Positions 12,859 to 14,638 of a stretch of DNA of 14,638 nucleotides are shown piece after piece (the first letter of the stretch is position 1; every line of letters starts with the position of its first letter). The DNA is from an uncultured Collinsella sp. GTDB taxonomy: Bacteria; Actinomycetota; Coriobacteriia; Coriobacteriales; Coriobacteriaceae. The stretch covers positions 1 to 14,638 of the forward strand of contig CABUKY010000029.1 in the NCBI GenBank assembly GCA_902492185.1. The letters run 5' to 3'. Under the pieces are notes generated by a model. That model was given only the letters and a program-made list of their open reading frames with translations, was not told the origin of the DNA and did no database searches. A program made the translations under genes and the position numbers.

Positions 12859-14534
12859 TGAAGGAGCTTTCCGAGGTCCTGCAGGATTGGGAGGCCGTGA
12901 TCGGCCTGGAGATCCATACCGAGCTCACCGCACTCGATACTAAGATGTTTTGCAACTGCAAGCTCAGCCACGATGACGAGCCCAACGCCAACGTGTGCCC
13001 GGTGTGCCTGGGCCTGCCCGGCGCCCTGCCGGTGCCCAACAAGCGCGCCATCGAGAGCATCGTCAAGGCCGGTCTCGCCACCAACTGCGAGATCCAGCGC
13101 CACTCGATGTTCTACCGCAAGCACTACTTCTATCCCGATATGGCCAAGAACTTCCAGACCACGCAGGGTCCGGTCGCCTTTGCCATGTACGGTCACCTGG
13201 ATCTGGACGTGACCGGTCGCGGTGCCGCCGAGCGCCCCGACTGCGCGTTTGGCGAGGCCGAGGCCCAGAGCCTGGCGAGCGCTTCGGCCAACGCCGAGGG
13301 CCTGTCCACGTCTATGACGTCGACCATGCGCGAGGGCAACCAGCGCGCCGGCCACCTGGCCAGCTATGACGCGTCCAACCTGCAGATGCCCGAGCGCCGC
13401 GAGGACGGTTCCTACACGGTGCCCATCCGCATCCTGCGCATCCACATGGAGGAGGACGCCGCCAAGATGGTGCACGTGGGCGGCGCCGAGGGCCGCATTA
13501 CCGCCGCGGCCGAGTCGCTCGTCGACTACAACCGCTGCGGCACGCCTTTGATTGAGCTCGTGACTGAGCCCGATCTGCGCACGCCCGAGGAAGCGCGCCT
13601 GTTTATGGAAAAGCTCCGTCGCATCTTTGTGACGCTGGGCATTTCCGATTGCTCCATGGAGAAGGGTTCCATGCGCTGCGACGGCAACGTGTCGCTGCGT
13701 CGCCGCGGCGAGACCAAGCTGGGCACCAAGACCGAGCTCAAGAACCTCAACTCGTTTAAGAGCCTGCACGACGGCCTTGCCTACGAGATCTGCCGTCAGG
13801 CCGAGGTGCTCGAGGAGGGCGGCATCATCTATCAGGAGACCCGTCACTGGGAGCCTAGTCGCAAGCGTACCGTGGTTATGCGTGTGAAGGAGACGGCCGA
13901 CGACTATCGTCTGTTCCCCGATCCCGACCTGGCGCCGTTCGATCTGGACGACGAGTTCATCGACCGCTGCCGTGGCGAGATTCCCGAGCTGCCCGATGCC
14001 AAGCGCGCCCGTTTTGAGGCCGACTTTGGCATTAAGACGGCCGATGCCGAGCAGATTGCCGGCGACCCGGAGTTTGCCGAGTTCTTTGAGGCCGCCGCTG
14101 CCGGTATGGCTGGCAAGGAGTCCCAGACGGTCGCAAACCTGCTGGTGAACGAGATGATCGCCTACCTTAAGGGCGCAGGCGTGTCGCTCGCCGAGTCCGG
14201 TATCGCACCGGCTCAGGTGGCAGCCCTTGCCAAGCTGCTGGCGACCGATGCCATCAGCTCCAACCAAGCGCACGAGGTCTTTGAGGCCATGGCCCAGACC
14301 GGCGACGACCCCAACAAGATCGTCGACGAGCGCGGTATGCGTCAGGTGAGCGATGCCGGCGCGCTGCAGCCGATTGTGGACGAGGTGCTGGCAAGCTGTG
14401 CTGATCAGGCGCAGCAGTATCGTGACGGCAACCAGAAGGTCATCGGCTTTTTGGTGGGCCAGTGCATGAAGGCGAGCCGCGGCAAGGGCAACCCGAAGCT
14501 CTTCAACGAGTTGCTGAGAACGGCGCTCTCGTAA
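12858..14534 (+). CDS. gatB: Asp-tRNA(Asn)/Glu-tRNA(Gln) amidotransferase subunit B
   Basis: 558-residue kinase-like subunit that binds the misacylated tRNA, phosphorylates the Glu/Asp side chain with ATP and uses ammonia from GatA to form the amide. Zinc ligands Cys32, Cys34, Cys47 and Cys50 are present (MFCNCKL, NVCPVCLG). Core motifs include VIGLEIHTEL at 14-23, HMEEDAAK at 196-203, NRCGTPLIELVTEPD and GTKTELKNLNSF. The C-terminal YqeY-like tail domain ends in GFLVGQCMKASRGKGNPKL. The protein is about 80 residues longer than typical GatB (about 475). Most of the extra length lies at about 118-187, between GHLDLDV and YTVPIRILRIHMEED, and includes a Ser/Ala-rich and Met/Thr-rich stretch. 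It is the last gene of the operon, with a terminator about 65 bases downstream. Confidence 0.98.
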   Translation: MKELSEVLQDWEAVIGLEIHTELTALDTKMFCNCKLSHDDEPNANVCPVCLGLPGALPVPNKRAIESIVKAGLATNCEIQRHSMFYRKHYFYPDMAKNFQTTQGPVAFAMYGHLDLDVTGRGAAERPDCAFGEAEAQSLASASANAEGLSTSMTSTMREGNQRAGHLASYDASNLQMPERREDGSYTVPIRILRIHMEEDAAKMVHVGGAEGRITAAAESLVDYNRCGTPLIELVTEPDLRTPEEARLFMEKLRRIFVTLGISDCSMEKGSMRCDGNVSLRRRGETKLGTKTELKNLNSFKSLHDGLAYEICRQAEVLEEGGIIYQETRHWEPSRKRTVVMRVKETADDYRLFPDPDLAPFDLDDEFIDRCRGEIPELPDAKRARFEADFGIKTADAEQIAGDPEFAEFFEAAAAGMAGKESQTVANLLVNEMIAYLKGAGVSLAESGIAPAQVAALAKLLATDAISSNQAHEVFEAMAQTGDDPNKIVDERGMRQVSDAGALQPIVDEVLASCADQAQQYRDGNQKVIGFLVGQCMKASRGKGNPKLFNELLRTALS

Positions 14535-14600
14535 ACGGGAACCCGGGAGCCCCGGCAGGGCGGGTGCTTCCTCAAAATTTCAAACAGTCCTGCGCAAGAC

Positions 14601-14626
14601 GAAGGCCACATTAAGTGGCCTTCTTT
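14601..14626 (+). terminator. Rho-independent terminator of gatCAB
   Basis: GAAGGCCAC (14601-14609) pairs with GTGGCCTTC (14615-14623) around ATTAA, followed by TTT. An outer CGCAA/TTGCG pairing can extend the stem. It lies 66 bases after the gatB stop. Confidence 0.82.
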
Positions 14627-14638
14627 GCGTGCGGAACT

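Noticed and set aside
12747..14273. A 508-codon open frame antisense to gatB
   Set aside because: It mirrors a highly conserved gene; no motifs and His/Leu/Gly/Val-rich composition typical of an antisense shadow. A similar frame opposite gatA (11350-12492) was dropped for the same reason.
1..14638. CRISPR arrays, tRNA, rRNA, transposases or integrases
   Set aside because: No regularly spaced repeats, tRNA cloverleaf-like segments or recombinase-type proteins were found on either strand.

Overview
The window looks like a chromosomal segment from a Gram-positive gut actinobacterium of the class Coriobacteriia, most likely Collinsella. This is inferred from the high-GC coding regions (especially gatCAB), LPLTG-anchored pilins with class C sortases, and a gatCAB operon. 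No 16S or other taxonomic marker is present, so the genus is a judgement and not a demonstration.

Layout, all genes on the plus strand. (1) 1-6062: a sortase-assembled pilus locus. It has a large tip or ancillary pilin (5' end not in the window or lost), a backbone pilin with signal peptide and LPLTG signal, and a class C sortase. A strong GC-rich hairpin separates the backbone gene from the sortase. (2) 6063-7382: a graveyard. It holds the C-terminal ~100 residues of a GH4 6-phospho-glucosidase, a cluster of hairpins including a clear intrinsic terminator, the 3' end of another LPLTG pilin with an in-frame stop, and a strong terminator. (3) 7383-7732: a 50-residue membrane protein gene with its own terminator-like hairpin. 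(4) 7797-9702: a two-gene module, a winged-helix protein overlapping an AbiEii-like nucleotidyltransferase, resembling a type IV toxin-antitoxin or abortive-infection system; its base composition looks less GC-rich than its flanks. (5) 9768-10706: a second class C sortase with no intact pilin beside it. (6) 10720-10933: two related hairpins, one a terminator-like 20-bp stem, then a short direct repeat. (7) 10992-14626: the housekeeping gatC-gatA-gatB operon with -10 element and terminator.

How it fits together: the first sortase should polymerise the backbone pilin and add the tip protein, after which the pilus is anchored to the cell wall. The decayed pilin and the second sortase may be the two ends of an older second pilus operon, with the small gene and the AbiEii module now between them. 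That is an inference from gene order. The stretch between the first sortase and gatCAB has the look of an accessory island with repeated gene loss and gain, next to a stable translation operon.

The most notable points are: a perfect 34-bp dyad (13-8-13) at the extreme 5' end of the tip gene that reads as an intrinsic terminator on the opposite strand; the divergent AbiEii module; cross-pairing hairpins before gatCAB; and an apparent ~65-residue insertion in GatB. None of these is proven novel from sequence alone.
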